Shown one piece after another: positions 35,726 to 44,125 of a stretch of 64,000 nucleotides of DNA. Numbering within the stretch: the stretch's first letter is position 1; every line of letters starts with the position of its first letter. Source of the DNA: an uncultured Acidimicrobiia bacterium (GTDB lineage Bacteria; Actinomycetota; Acidimicrobiia; Spongiisociales; Spongiisociaceae); contig OY282370.1 of the NCBI GenBank assembly GCA_958295745.1, forward strand, positions 2,578,548 through 2,642,547, in the 5' to 3' direction. The translations under genes and the position numbers were made by a program. The notes beneath the pieces were generated by a model. That model saw only the letters and a list, made by a program, of their open reading frames with translations. It was not told the DNA's origin and ran no database searches.

Positions 35726-36469
35726 ATGAGCAGGGTGCAGTCGATCGAACGGGCCTTCCTGTTGCTCGACGCCATCTCGGAGTCCGGGCTGGGGATCACC
35801 GGCCTCGCCGAACGGGTCGGCATACCCAAGAGCACCGTGGCGCGGATCGTCAACACCCTGGTGGAGGTGGGGGCGGTGGAGAAGGTCATGCCGGAGGGCG
35901 CCCTCCGGATCGGCCCGAAGGTGTACGGCCTGTCCGCCGGACGGAGCCGGGTGGGCTATCTCCTGTCGAGGTCCCGCCCGCACCTCAAGATGTTGGCCAG
36001 GGATCTTGGCGAGGACGCGGGGCTCTCGGTGCAGGACGGCAACAAGGTCCACTACATCGCCCAAGAAGACGCCGGCAACAACATCGTGGTCCGCGACTGG
36101 ACGGGGACCTTGCTCCCCATGTATGTGGTTTCCTCCGGATTGGTCATGCTGGCTCACTGGCCGCCGGACCAGCTGGACCCTTACCTAGCGGAGGCCCTGG
36201 ATCCCTACACCCGGCGCACCATCACCGATCCGGTGCTGATACGGAAACGCCTGGTACGCATACGCGATGAAGGGTCCGTCTGGGTGGCCGAAGAGTTCGC
36301 CGAGGGCATCAACTCGGTCGCCGCCCCGGTCTACGACGACCGTCGGCGCGTGTTGGGGGCCATACACGTGCACGGACCCTCGTACCGCTTTCCGGGCGAC
36401 TCCCATCCCGATTCCATCGCCGCGATGGTGACCGAGGCGGCGGCGCGGGTCTCGGCGGGCGCCGACTAG
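35726..36469 (+). CDS. IclR-family transcriptional regulator
   Basis: A 247-residue regulator. The N-terminal winged helix (about 1-70) contains ITGLAERVGIPKSTVARIVNTL as recognition region. The C-terminal effector domain has RDLGEDAGLSVQDGNKVHYI and the AAPVYDDRRRVLGAIHVHGP signature. The ATG at 35726 follows AGAGG. It diverges from deoD with 173 bases between them and converges with an HD-domain gene. Its target is unknown; IclR proteins typically control neighbouring catabolic genes through small-molecule ligands. Confidence 0.88.
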   Translation: MSRVQSIERAFLLLDAISESGLGITGLAERVGIPKSTVARIVNTLVEVGAVEKVMPEGALRIGPKVYGLSAGRSRVGYLLSRSRPHLKMLARDLGEDAGLSVQDGNKVHYIAQEDAGNNIVVRDWTGTLLPMYVVSSGLVMLAHWPPDQLDPYLAEALDPYTRRTITDPVLIRKRLVRIRDEGSVWVAEEFAEGINSVAAPVYDDRRRVLGAIHVHGPSYRFPGDSHPDSIAAMVTEAAARVSAGAD

Positions 36470-37020
36470 GGAGACTTGCGCTTCCGGACGGAGATCACCC
36501 GGCGCACCATCGGCTCGAAGAACTCCAGAGGCAACGGCTCGTAGTCGGGGTCGAAGCAGTTCTGGTCGTATTTCTCACAGAACTCGACCGTGTCCCCGTA
36601 CCAGGGGTGGTCCTTGTAGATGTCCCGGGCGTTGCGGTCCTCGCCGTAGTGGTGGAAGTAGTAGTACCCCTGGAACAGGCCGTGATGCCGGATGATCCAG
36701 TAGTTCTTCTCAGAGACGTAAGGGCGCAGGATGTCCGCCGCCGCCTGGCTGTGGTTGTAGGGGGATATGAGGTCGCCGATGTCGTGGAGCAGGCAGCACA
36801 CCACATATTCATCGCCCCGTCCGTCCCGGTGGGCCCGGCTGGCCGACTGGAGGGCGTGCTCGAAGCGGCTGATCTGATAACCCGTTTCACCCTCGTTCCA
36901 CTGCACCCAGCGGAGCAGCCGGTCGGCGTAGTCGGCGTGGAGGTCCTCTTCGAGCCGCGCCAAGAGGTCGTAGTCCTCCTTGGTGCCGTCCTCCATCTTG
37001 GTGAACGAAACCCGTTCCAT
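36466..37020 (-). CDS. HD-domain hydrolase/oxygenase (COG4341, PhnZ/MIOX-like)
   Basis: A 184-residue metal-dependent HD protein. Metal ligands are visible in FEHALQSA, LLHDIGDLI (the HD pair), NHSQAAADIL and the following IIRHHGLFQGYYY. This layout matches the COG4341 group that includes the mixed-valence di-iron oxygenase PhnZ and relatives of myo-inositol oxygenase, so either hydrolysis or oxidative C-P or C-C cleavage is possible. The ATG at 37020 gives normal family length. Its stop overlaps the IclR stop in a shared CTAG (36466-36469). The acyl-CoA ligase gene diverges 113 bases away. Confidence 0.8.
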   Translation of the reverse strand: MERVSFTKMEDGTKEDYDLLARLEEDLHADYADRLLRWVQWNEGETGYQISRFEHALQSASRAHRDGRGDEYVVCCLLHDIGDLISPYNHSQAAADILRPYVSEKNYWIIRHHGLFQGYYYFHHYGEDRNARDIYKDHPWYGDTVEFCEKYDQNCFDPDYEPLPLEFFEPMVRRVISVRKRKSP

Positions 37021-37133
37021 GCGCCGCGCCCTTCTGTTCCGCTCGGCGGCGGTCCGATCGATGATGATACCTGCTCCCGCGTCTAGCGGTATGATCACCC
37101 CATACAGCCGGTGCTCATCTGGGAGTTGGAAAC

Positions 37134-38984
37134 ATGCTGAGAAACATCGAACGGGAACGTCTCGAAATCGAGCAGACGATCGGCGATATGACGTTGGTCG
37201 ACTTGATGGACCGCAACGCCGAGCGGTACGGCAGCCTGCCGGCTCTCCGGTGGGAAGCCGAGGACGGGCTCCGCACCCTGAGCTGGGCCGCCTACCGTCA
37301 ACAGGTGCGGGAGGCGGCGGCCGGCCTGCGGGCCCTGGGCGTCGAAGGGGGTTCGTTCGTGGCCTTGCAGGCCGCCAACCGGCCCGAACATGTGACCGCC
37401 GACCTGGGTGTGGTCTACGCCGGGGCCACTCCGGTCTCCATCTACAACACCTTGGCCCCCTCGCAGATCCGCTACATAGCCGGTCACTGCTCGGCGGCGG
37501 CGGCGGTGGTCGAGGACGCGAGCTACCTCGACCGATGGAACGAGATAAGGGACGGCCTGCCCGACCTCCGCCATATAGTGGTGATGGACCTGCCGGAGGA
37601 CCGCCGCGCCGAAGGGGTGCTGTCATGGGATGATCTGCTGGCCAAGGGCCGGGCGGCGCTGGAGGAAACCCCCGATCTGGTCGACCGGTCCTCGTCCGGG
37701 GTGTCCCAGGCCGATCTCGCCACCCTCATATACACGTCCGGCACCACGGGCACCCCCAAGGCGGTGATGGTCAGCCACCGGAACATCCTGTGGACCCTCG
37801 AGTGCCTCTCCCGCACCTTCCTGAACATCCCCGATCATGTGCGCCTGGTCTCCTACCTGCCGCTCGCCCATATCGGAGAGCGGGTCGTCAGCCACTACGC
37901 GCCGCTGTGGTGGGCCGGTTCGGCCCGCTACGTCCCGGAACTGCCCCAGGTGGCCGGGGCGGTCCAGGAGACCCGCCCGGAAGTTTTCTTCGCGGTTCCG
38001 CGGGTGTGGGAGAAGTTCCACGCCGGATTGATGGCCCGCCTGGAGTCGACGCCCAACCCCCGCAAACGGGCCTTGGCCCTCAAGGCGGTCGGCCTAGCTT
38101 CGGCCGCCCAGAAGGTCGAGCAGGCGGGCGGCCGGCCCGGGTTGGGAGACCGGATCAAGCTGGCGCTCTTCGACCGCCTGGTCTTCTCGAAGATACGCCA
38201 CGGCCTGGGGCTGGACCGGCTGGTGCTGGCCATCTCGGCGGCCGCCCCCATCTCGCCCGACCTGCTGATCTTCTTCCGCGGCATCGGCATCCCGGTCTAC
38301 GAGCTCTATGGAATGACCGAGTCCACCGGCCCCGGCACCACCAACCGGCCGGGCAGCGACCGCATCGGCAGCGTCGGCCCCGCCATGCCCGGGGTCGAGA
38401 TCGCCGCCGAGGAAGACGGCGAGGTGCTCATCCGCGGCGGGCTGGTCACCGCCGGGTACTACAAGGATCCGGAGGGAACCGCCCAGACCTTCGGCGAGGA
38501 CGGATGGCTCCACACCGGTGATCTGGGGCGCCTCGACGAGGAGGGGTTCCTGACCATCATCGGCCGCAAGAAGGAGATCATCATCACCGCCGCCGGAAAG
38601 AACGTGGCCCCGGCCCGGCTCGAGAACCTGATCAACGAGCACGCCCTCATATCCCAGGCCTGCATGGTGGGCGACGGGCGCCGGTACCTGACCCTGCTGG
38701 TGGCCCTCGACCCCGACACCGCCCCCGGATGGGCCGAGAGCAACGGGGTGGAGTACGAGAGCTTCGAGGCCTTCAGCCGCACCCCCCGGGTGGCGGAGGA
38801 GGTGGAGCGGATCGTGGAGTCGGCCAACCGGGAGGTGGCCCGGGTCGAGCAGGCCCGCAAGTGGTTCGTCGCTTCCGAGCCATGGACGGCCGAGACCGGG
38901 GAGCTGACCCCTTCCCTCAAGCTGAAGCGCCGGGTGGTGCTGGAGAGGTACTCGGTCCATATCGAGGAGATGTACGGCGACTGA
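37134..38984 (+). CDS. Long-chain fatty-acid--CoA ligase (AMP-forming)
   Basis: A 616-residue adenylate-forming enzyme of the FadD15-like long-chain acyl-CoA synthetase group. It has the P-loop YTSGTTGTPKAVMVSH (about 199-214), YGMTESTG (about 392) for adenine/carboxylate binding, HTGDLGRLDEEGFLTI (about 460) and the hinge Arg in GRKKEII. The C-terminal Lys lies in LTPSLKLKRR. It activates fatty acids with ATP and CoA at the membrane. Its start is ATG 37134. The 2-hydroxyacid dehydrogenase follows after 18 bases, so they are likely co-transcribed, although no shared pathway is obvious. Confidence 0.92.
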   Translation: MLRNIERERLEIEQTIGDMTLVDLMDRNAERYGSLPALRWEAEDGLRTLSWAAYRQQVREAAAGLRALGVEGGSFVALQAANRPEHVTADLGVVYAGATPVSIYNTLAPSQIRYIAGHCSAAAAVVEDASYLDRWNEIRDGLPDLRHIVVMDLPEDRRAEGVLSWDDLLAKGRAALEETPDLVDRSSSGVSQADLATLIYTSGTTGTPKAVMVSHRNILWTLECLSRTFLNIPDHVRLVSYLPLAHIGERVVSHYAPLWWAGSARYVPELPQVAGAVQETRPEVFFAVPRVWEKFHAGLMARLESTPNPRKRALALKAVGLASAAQKVEQAGGRPGLGDRIKLALFDRLVFSKIRHGLGLDRLVLAISAAAPISPDLLIFFRGIGIPVYELYGMTESTGPGTTNRPGSDRIGSVGPAMPGVEIAAEEDGEVLIRGGLVTAGYYKDPEGTAQTFGEDGWLHTGDLGRLDEEGFLTIIGRKKEIIITAAGKNVAPARLENLINEHALISQACMVGDGRRYLTLLVALDPDTAPGWAESNGVEYESFEAFSRTPRVAEEVERIVESANREVARVEQARKWFVASEPWTAETGELTPSLKLKRRVVLERYSVHIEEMYGD

Positions 38985-39002
38985 GCCGCCCGCATCAGGC
39001 AG

Positions 39003-39989
39003 GTGGATGTGGCCGCCCCCAAGATAGTTGTCACCCGCCGGCCCCCCGGCGCCGCCGAGGAGATGCTCCGGGCGGCGGCGGACGTGTGGACGTGGCCGGA
39101 GAACCGCGCCATGCCGAGGGATGAGCTGCTGGCCAGGGCGGGCGGGGCGGATGGCCTCTACTGCATGCTCACCGACAGGATCGACGCCGGGCTGCTGGAC
39201 GCCGCCCCCCGGCTGGGCGCCGTCAGCCAGATGGCGGTGGGGGTGGACAACATCGATGTCGCGGCGTGCACGGCGAGGGGGATCCCCGTCGGCCACACCC
39301 CCGATGTGCTCACCGAGACCACCGCCGATACCGCTTTCGGCTTGCTGATAGCCGCCGCCCGGCGGTTCAGGGAGGGCATGGAAGATGTGGTGGAGGGCCG
39401 CTGGGGGGAGTGGGACCCGATGTACATGGTGGGCCGGGACCTGCACGGTTCGGTGCTGGGAATCGTCGGGCTGGGGAGGATCGGCCGGGCGGTGGCCCGC
39501 CGGGCGGCCGGATTCGGGATGCGGGTCCTCTACACCAAACGGTTCCGCGACCCGGCCGCCGAGGAGGAGCTGGGCGTGGAGTACCGCTCCTTCGAGGGGC
39601 TCCTGGCGGAGTCCGACCATGTGGCGGTGCTCACCAGCCTCCATGCCGGAACCCGTCATCTGGTGGACCGGGCGGCGCTGGCCGCCATGAAACCCTCCGC
39701 CACCCTGGTGAACGCCTCCCGCGGCCCTGTGGTGGACACCGATGCCTTGGCGGAGGCGTTGTCCGAAGGGGTGATAGCCGCGGCCGGGCTGGACGTGACC
39801 GACCCCGAACCGCTCCCGCCGGACCATCCCTTGGCGTCCCTGCCCAACTGTTTCATCGTCCCCCACATCGGCAGCGCCACCGTACGGACCCGCATCCTGA
39901 TGGCCGAGCGTGCGGCGGTCAACCTGCGGGCGGCCTTGGAGGGAAACCGGATGCCCTACTGCATCAACCCCGAGGTATACCCGGCCTGA
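39003..39989 (+). CDS. D-isomer-specific 2-hydroxyacid dehydrogenase (glyoxylate/hydroxypyruvate reductase-like)
   Basis: A 328-residue NAD(P)-dependent dehydrogenase. The Rossmann motif GLGRIGRAVARRAAGFG lies near residue 156. The catalytic triad is recognisable as Arg in NASRGPVVDTDAL (about 238), Glu in DVTDPEPLPPDHP (about 264) and His in VPHIGSAT (about 289). Family members reduce glyoxylate, hydroxypyruvate or 2-keto acids. The GTG at 39003 is one of two candidate starts (39009 is the other). It follows the acyl-CoA ligase by 18 bases. Confidence 0.9.
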   Translation: MDVAAPKIVVTRRPPGAAEEMLRAAADVWTWPENRAMPRDELLARAGGADGLYCMLTDRIDAGLLDAAPRLGAVSQMAVGVDNIDVAACTARGIPVGHTPDVLTETTADTAFGLLIAAARRFREGMEDVVEGRWGEWDPMYMVGRDLHGSVLGIVGLGRIGRAVARRAAGFGMRVLYTKRFRDPAAEEELGVEYRSFEGLLAESDHVAVLTSLHAGTRHLVDRAALAAMKPSATLVNASRGPVVDTDALAEALSEGVIAAAGLDVTDPEPLPPDHPLASLPNCFIVPHIGSATVRTRILMAERAAVNLRAALEGNRMPYCINPEVYPA

Positions 39990-40157
39990 CACCCCGTGGA
40001 GATGCCCTTCCCAGGAGGGTTGACAGGCACCGACTGTTCCGAATAATCCCTGGTAAAAGGGCTGCACAGGCCCTCTTTCTCGTTGCCTCGTCCGCCGACC
40101 CTCCAGCCCGGCGCCGCCGTTGAGATTCCGATATCTCGTCTATCTGCCATACTCAAG

Positions 40158-40200
40158 TTGACCTTCCATTTTTAGATAGATAGTATACTGTTTGATTATG
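40158..40200 (+). promoter_or_regulatory. AT-rich promoter, possibly producing a leaderless transcript
   Basis: A clear -10-like TATACT at 40184-40189 ends eight bases before the ATG at 40198, and TTGACC lies at 40158-40163, though the 20-base spacing is long. With initiation six to eight bases after the -10, the transcript would begin at or next to the start codon. No Shine-Dalgarno fits in the gap, supporting leaderless translation. Confidence 0.5.
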
Positions 40201-40440
40201 AGTCAGAATCCATGGCACAGGTTCGGGTGGCGGCCGGCTCTCGCGGCGGTGCTCGTTGGGTGGTTCTTGCCGATCGTGTCTCTCCAGGCGGCTGCCATTC
40301 TTGCTTTGTTCTCGCTGTGGGTGTGGAGATCGAAGGAGAGGCGTCAAGCCGGCTTGTTGCTGGGGGTTGCTGTGAGTTTGGCGGTATCGGCCGGTCTCCA
40401 TCTGTTGCTGGCTGTACCCGTATACGTTGAGATGACATGA
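40198..40440 (+). CDS. Small membrane protein, copy 1 of tandem pair
   Basis: An 80-residue protein of unknown function with two hydrophobic segments, about 12-41 (ALAAVLVGWFLPIVSLQAA onward) and 52-75 (LLLGVAVSLAVSAGLHLLL). A basic loop with RSKERRQ lies between them. From the FGWRP motif onward it is identical to the copy at 41464-41712 except for two Ala/Val changes. The next gene encodes a lipoprotein, forming a repeated two-gene unit. The start is ATG 40198; an in-frame TTG at 40192 is unlikely. Confidence 0.7.
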   Translation: MSQNPWHRFGWRPALAAVLVGWFLPIVSLQAAAILALFSLWVWRSKERRQAGLLLGVAVSLAVSAGLHLLLAVPVYVEMT

Positions 40441-40459
40441 CTTCTCGAAGGTTCGGGGT

Positions 40460-41467
40460 GTGGACGGCGTCGAGCAGCTGACCCGGTTTTGTCCGGTGGG
40501 CGGGGCACGGCAGGTTCTGGTGGCGGCCTTCCTTCTGGTAACGGCTTGTGGTTCGGGGATCCGAGATGGATCCCCGAACCGCACGACCGGCGGAATCATT
40601 CCGTCGACTTCTGAGGCGGTGGTGGTATCTTCGACTTACGAGGTGTTGGTGGCCGAGACCATGAGTCTGGAGGAGGGGCTGAGGATGCTGGAGGAGGATG
40701 ACGCCGCGATCATCCACAATCGGGTTGCCGGCGAGCCGAGAGCCGACCTACCTGATCATGCCATTGCATGGGCTGCCTTCGATCTAGACAGATTCGGTGA
40801 TTCTCCGCAACGGACATCCAAGTTCCTGGTCGCCAATTACTGGCCGAGAAGGTTGCGTGTGAACGTTATTTGCCTGGTGGGAGGGCGTCAGGTGCCCTGC
40901 TCGGATGACGCAACAGTATGGCGGGTCGAACTCGATGAGCCTGGCATGGCCATCCTTGATATTCCCGAAGCCGAAGTTGAGGGTCGGCGGGATGTGTTGT
41001 TGGTTGAGGAAAGCGACGAACGCATAGAGCGGTTTTATCCGACATCCCGAGTGCGCGGTATCGACGGCTACGACACTCCCTTCTCGATCCTGGGGGACCC
41101 GTTGCCCGAGATTGTCAACCCACTGGGGGGATGCGACTGGGCTCTGCTGATGGACAACCTCGAACCGAGGGATACCTTCAAACCGATGAGGGCCGTCGGG
41201 GCGGCGCCGGTTCATCTGGTGATAAGCATCTGTCCTGAACATTCCGCCTACGAGATGTTCCCGCTCTTCATCATCGATGAGACCACCGTGGTCCATATCG
41301 AGGGCTTGGCTCCATTCATGGCCCGGCCCGGTGCCGCCTACGCATGGAAGCTACCGCACGAGATCTTGGCGTCCGGCACCAAGATCAGAGCGGCGGTGGT
41401 GCGCCGGGCTACGGGATGGGGTCATTGGGTAACTCACCCGCTTGTCATTAGTAAGGTAGATCGATGA
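40460..41467 (+). CDS. Cysteine-containing lipoprotein, copy 1 of tandem pair
   Basis: A 335-residue predicted lipoprotein of unrecognised family. The signal peptide ends in LLVTAC followed by GSGIRDGSP. The mature part has motifs shared with the downstream copy: NVxCLVGGRQVxCS, NPLGGCDW and ISxCPxH, so four cysteines are conserved outside the cell and could form disulfides. A C-terminal block RPGAAYAWKLPHEIL is also conserved. The GTG at 40460 is used because the nearby ATG at 40437 runs into a stop. Its stop overlaps the start of the second small membrane gene (ATGA at 41464). Confidence 0.65.
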   Translation: MDGVEQLTRFCPVGGARQVLVAAFLLVTACGSGIRDGSPNRTTGGIIPSTSEAVVVSSTYEVLVAETMSLEEGLRMLEEDDAAIIHNRVAGEPRADLPDHAIAWAAFDLDRFGDSPQRTSKFLVANYWPRRLRVNVICLVGGRQVPCSDDATVWRVELDEPGMAILDIPEAEVEGRRDVLLVEESDERIERFYPTSRVRGIDGYDTPFSILGDPLPEIVNPLGGCDWALLMDNLEPRDTFKPMRAVGAAPVHLVISICPEHSAYEMFPLFIIDETTVVHIEGLAPFMARPGAAYAWKLPHEILASGTKIRAAVVRRATGWGHWVTHPLVISKVDR

Positions 41468-41712
41468 GTCAGAATCAGAATCGATGGTGCGAGTTCGGGT
41501 GGCGGCCGGCTCTCGTGGCGGTGCTCGTTGGGTGGTTCTTGCCGATTGTGTCTCTTCAGGCGGCGGCCATCCTTGCTTTGTTTTCGTTGTGGGTGTGGAG
41601 ATCGAAGGAGAGGCGTCAAGCCGGTCTGTTGTTGGGGGTTGCTGTGAGTTTGGCGGTATCGGCCGGTCTCCATCTGTTGCTGGTTGTACCCGTATACGTT
41701 GAGATGACATGA
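41464..41712 (+). CDS. Small membrane protein, copy 2 of tandem pair
   Basis: An 82-residue, two-segment membrane protein almost identical to the one at 40198-40440, differing mainly in the first ten residues (MSQNQNRWCE against MSQNPWHR). Its ATG overlaps the stop of the preceding lipoprotein gene, so the four genes read as one coupled operon. Near-identity at DNA level, extending through the 3' junction into the next gene, contrasts with the diverged lipoproteins and suggests strong constraint or gene conversion. Function unknown. Confidence 0.7.
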   Translation: MSQNQNRWCEFGWRPALVAVLVGWFLPIVSLQAAAILALFSLWVWRSKERRQAGLLLGVAVSLAVSAGLHLLLVVPVYVEMT

Positions 41713-41731
41713 CTTCTCGAAGGTTCGGGGT

Positions 41732-42844
41732 GTGGACGGCGTCGAGTCGTTGACTCGGCTTCGGTCGGCCGGTGTGGTGTCTCTGGCGGTGGTCACAGCG
41801 TTTCTGATAGGAGCTTGCGGTTCGGGGATCCGAGATGGGTCTCCGAGCCGAGCCGCGGTCGGCGGAAGTTTGTCATCGACGTCGGGAGTGTTGCCGTTGC
41901 CGGCCAGGTCGGCGGTGGTTGTGCCGCCGGAGCCCTTGGGGGCGGTTGTGGTTCCGCCGTTCTATGAATCTACGGTTGCGGTAGTCGTGAATTTGCAGGA
42001 CGGCATCGGTATGCTCGACCCGGGCGACGCGAAGATTTTTGACTATAGGTCTGATATTCCTGATGATCTGCCGGCGGTCGCTTACCAGCACGTTGTTTTT
42101 GGCAGGGGTGAGCACGCCGACCTGCCGCGGCGGCCTGCGGAGTTGGTGGTGGGGACTCCGTGGCCTAGGGCGATCCGGGCGAATGTTTTGTGTTTGGTGG
42201 GCGGGCGTCAGGTGTCTTGTTCGGGCGAGGCAGATGTGTGGCGGGTGGAGATCTACGAACCGGGGTTGGTTTTTCTGGATCTTCCCGAGATGGAGAGCCG
42301 CCGGGACGTTATTTTTTTGGAGGAGCGGGACGGCAGGCATGAGGGTGTAATCCCGGTTTCCCACGTGCGGTCTGTCGATACTATTGTCGGTTCTGTCCGT
42401 GGGTGGAAGGCTCCGATCGCGGCTTTGGGGGATCCGCCGCCTGTGATTACGAATCCTTTGGGTGGGTGCGATTGGGTGTTGTTCATGGATCATCTGAAGC
42501 CGAGGAAGTATTTCACGACGATGCGTGTCAGGCCTCCTGGGCCGGTTTATATGGTGATTTCTGTTTGTCCGGATCATCCGAGGAGCTATGAGATGCTTCC
42601 GCTCGTCGTGGTGGATGAGACCACTGTTGCTCTGGTGGACGCGTTCCAGCCTTTCATGGCCGAGCCGGGTGTTACCTATGCGTGGAGGCTTCCGGATGAG
42701 CTGCTCGACGCGGGTCGCAAGATCAGGGCGGCGGTGATGCGTCGGGAACGGGCGGGCGGTTTTTGGATGACGCATCCTCTGAACACCACAGCCGCTCCGG
42801 GGCTGGACTTGAGGCTGCGCGGAATGCGCGGGACGCGCGGCTAG
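41732..42844 (+). CDS. Cysteine-containing lipoprotein, copy 2 of tandem pair
   Basis: A 370-residue predicted lipoprotein with lipobox LIGAC then GSGIRDGSP, homologous to the protein at 40460-41467. The conserved Cys motifs (CLVGGRQVSCS, GGCDW, ISVCPDH) and a YAWRLPDEL block remain, but the N-terminal region after the lipobox is longer and Pro/Val-rich (about residues 55-75) and overall identity is only moderate. Codon use is shifted toward T and G in third positions (many TTT, GTT, GGT), unlike the surrounding genome. No enzyme motif is visible; an extracytoplasmic binding or envelope role with the small membrane protein is conceivable. Confidence 0.65.
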   Translation: MDGVESLTRLRSAGVVSLAVVTAFLIGACGSGIRDGSPSRAAVGGSLSSTSGVLPLPARSAVVVPPEPLGAVVVPPFYESTVAVVVNLQDGIGMLDPGDAKIFDYRSDIPDDLPAVAYQHVVFGRGEHADLPRRPAELVVGTPWPRAIRANVLCLVGGRQVSCSGEADVWRVEIYEPGLVFLDLPEMESRRDVIFLEERDGRHEGVIPVSHVRSVDTIVGSVRGWKAPIAALGDPPPVITNPLGGCDWVLFMDHLKPRKYFTTMRVRPPGPVYMVISVCPDHPRSYEMLPLVVVDETTVALVDAFQPFMAEPGVTYAWRLPDELLDAGRKIRAAVMRRERAGGFWMTHPLNTTAAPGLDLRLRGMRGTRG

Positions 42845-42897
42845 TAGGTCGGATGACCGGAAACCTTCGGTAAGTTGATTGATAGGCAAGACCGGAA

Positions 42898-42913
42898 CTA
42901 TCTATTAGGATAG
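42898..42913. promoter_or_regulatory. Inverted repeat upstream of marR-like gene
   Basis: CTATC and GATAG flank a 6-base AT-rich spacer, 44 bases before the MarR-family start. MarR proteins commonly repress themselves from such sites. The arms are short, so this is tentative. Confidence 0.3.
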
Positions 42914-42956
42914 AGCCCTAGAAAGGCGAGGGGGTGGTCGGAGATCGGAGCGCAGG

Positions 42957-43469
42957 ATGGCAGGTTCGTTGGGCTGGAGGAACGAAGACCCGATCGGTTG
43001 GAAGCTCAGCAACTGGGAGCAGGTGGTTCCGGATGCCTTTCGTAAGATCGAGGCGGCGGCCCGTCTGGAGCAGCTGGCGGGGATCCTGGGGAAGTTGATG
43101 GATCAGGTCGCCGTCGAGGAGGGTTTGATCAACCAGGGTGACTACCAGGTTCTATCGGTGCTGAGGCTTTCCCACCATCGGGGGGAGTCGATGACCGCCA
43201 CCGAGGTGGCGCGTCACTTGGAGATGACGAATGCGACGATGGTGAACCGGGTGGATCGGCTGGAGAATCTCGGTTACGCCGAACGCACCCCGCACCCGTT
43301 CGATCGTCGATCGGCGTACCTCGCCATCACGCAGGAAGGGATAGCCTGCGCGGAACGGGTGGTCTTCCTCCGCACCGAGGAACGGGACCGCCTGCTGGGC
43401 GCGCTGACCGATAGAGAACGTAAGAGCCTGACCACCCTGCTGAGGAAGCTCGCCGCAGCTTGGTCATGA
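42957..43469 (+). CDS. MarR-family transcriptional regulator
   Basis: A 170-residue winged-helix regulator. The DNA-binding core is MTATEVARHLEMTNATMVNRVDRLENLG, followed by the wing YAERTPHPFDRRSAYLAITQEG with the family Asp-Arg-Arg motif. Long N- and C-terminal helices for dimerisation flank it. It is slightly longer than typical MarR (about 145) because of a 25-residue N-terminal extension. The ATG at 42957 follows GGAGCGCAGG. Its 3' end overlaps the convergent thiamine pyrophosphokinase gene by six bases. The regulated genes are not evident. Confidence 0.88.
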   Translation: MAGSLGWRNEDPIGWKLSNWEQVVPDAFRKIEAAARLEQLAGILGKLMDQVAVEEGLINQGDYQVLSVLRLSHHRGESMTATEVARHLEMTNATMVNRVDRLENLGYAERTPHPFDRRSAYLAITQEGIACAERVVFLRTEERDRLLGALTDRERKSLTTLLRKLAAAWS

Positions 43470-44117
43470 ACGATCGGGGTCGAGCAGGATCACCAGCAAA
43501 ACGCCGCTGTTCACCCCTACGGTGATCTCGGCGCCTTGCACCCGGTTGCTGACGCCCAGCGACGACCCCGTTGCCATCACGGCGTCATGCAGTGTCCATT
43601 TCGATCCGGCGAGCGTCACCCCGGCGGCGTTTCCTCCTATCGGGATCACGCTGAAGACGGCGCCGTCCGCAGCGGGGATGGTTACCCGGCCGTGGCCGTC
43701 GTGCACCGCGTAGGCCGTCTCCCGTTCCAGCACCCAGCGGATCGGCGCCCCCCGCCTGTTCCGGTCTGTGATGACCGCGGCGTTTCCGAGCAGGTGGTCG
43801 AGCCGTCCGCCGCCGCCCCCGATCACCACGATCTCGTCCGCCCCCCGGCGGCGGGCCGCGTCGAGGGCCAGCTCCAGATCGGTGGCCGCCTTGTCGGAAG
43901 GGTGGGCCTCGATGGTGGTTCCTTCGTCGAAGATGGCGTCGAGCGTTTTCTTGGTGACCGAGTCGAGGTCGCCCACCAGGACATCCACGGTCAGTCCGGC
44001 GGCCATCGCAAGGTCGGCGCCCGAGTCTGCCGCCAGCACCAGGTCGGGCGCCGGCAGGCCCGCCCACCGTTCTGCGGAGACCGGGTCGCCTCCGGTGAAT
44101 ATGTGGGCGATGGTCAT
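43464..44117 (-). CDS. Thiamine pyrophosphokinase
   Basis: A 217-residue thiamine diphosphokinase, forming TPP from thiamine and ATP. It has AADSGADLAMAAGLTVDVLVGDLDS near the N-terminus (the GDLDS motif binds metal-ATP), HPSDKAATDLELALDAA, and GGGGGRLDHLLGNAAVI. The C-terminal thiamine-binding region includes the SLGVSNRV motif. Length and order match the family. The start is ATG 44117, eight bases after the stop of the upstream beta-propeller lipoprotein gene, so they share a transcript. No TPP riboswitch was seen nearby. Confidence 0.9.
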   Translation of the reverse strand: MTIAHIFTGGDPVSAERWAGLPAPDLVLAADSGADLAMAAGLTVDVLVGDLDSVTKKTLDAIFDEGTTIEAHPSDKAATDLELALDAARRRGADEIVVIGGGGGRLDHLLGNAAVITDRNRRGAPIRWVLERETAYAVHDGHGRVTIPAADGAVFSVIPIGGNAAGVTLAGSKWTLHDAVMATGSSLGVSNRVQGAEITVGVNSGVLLVILLDPDRS

Positions 44118-44125
44118 GGCCGGGG

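Noticed and set aside
37021-37626. Long N-terminal extension of the HD-domain protein
   Set aside because: It lies antisense to the acyl-CoA ligase gene, is Pro/Arg-rich and does not match the family, whose length fits a start at 37020.
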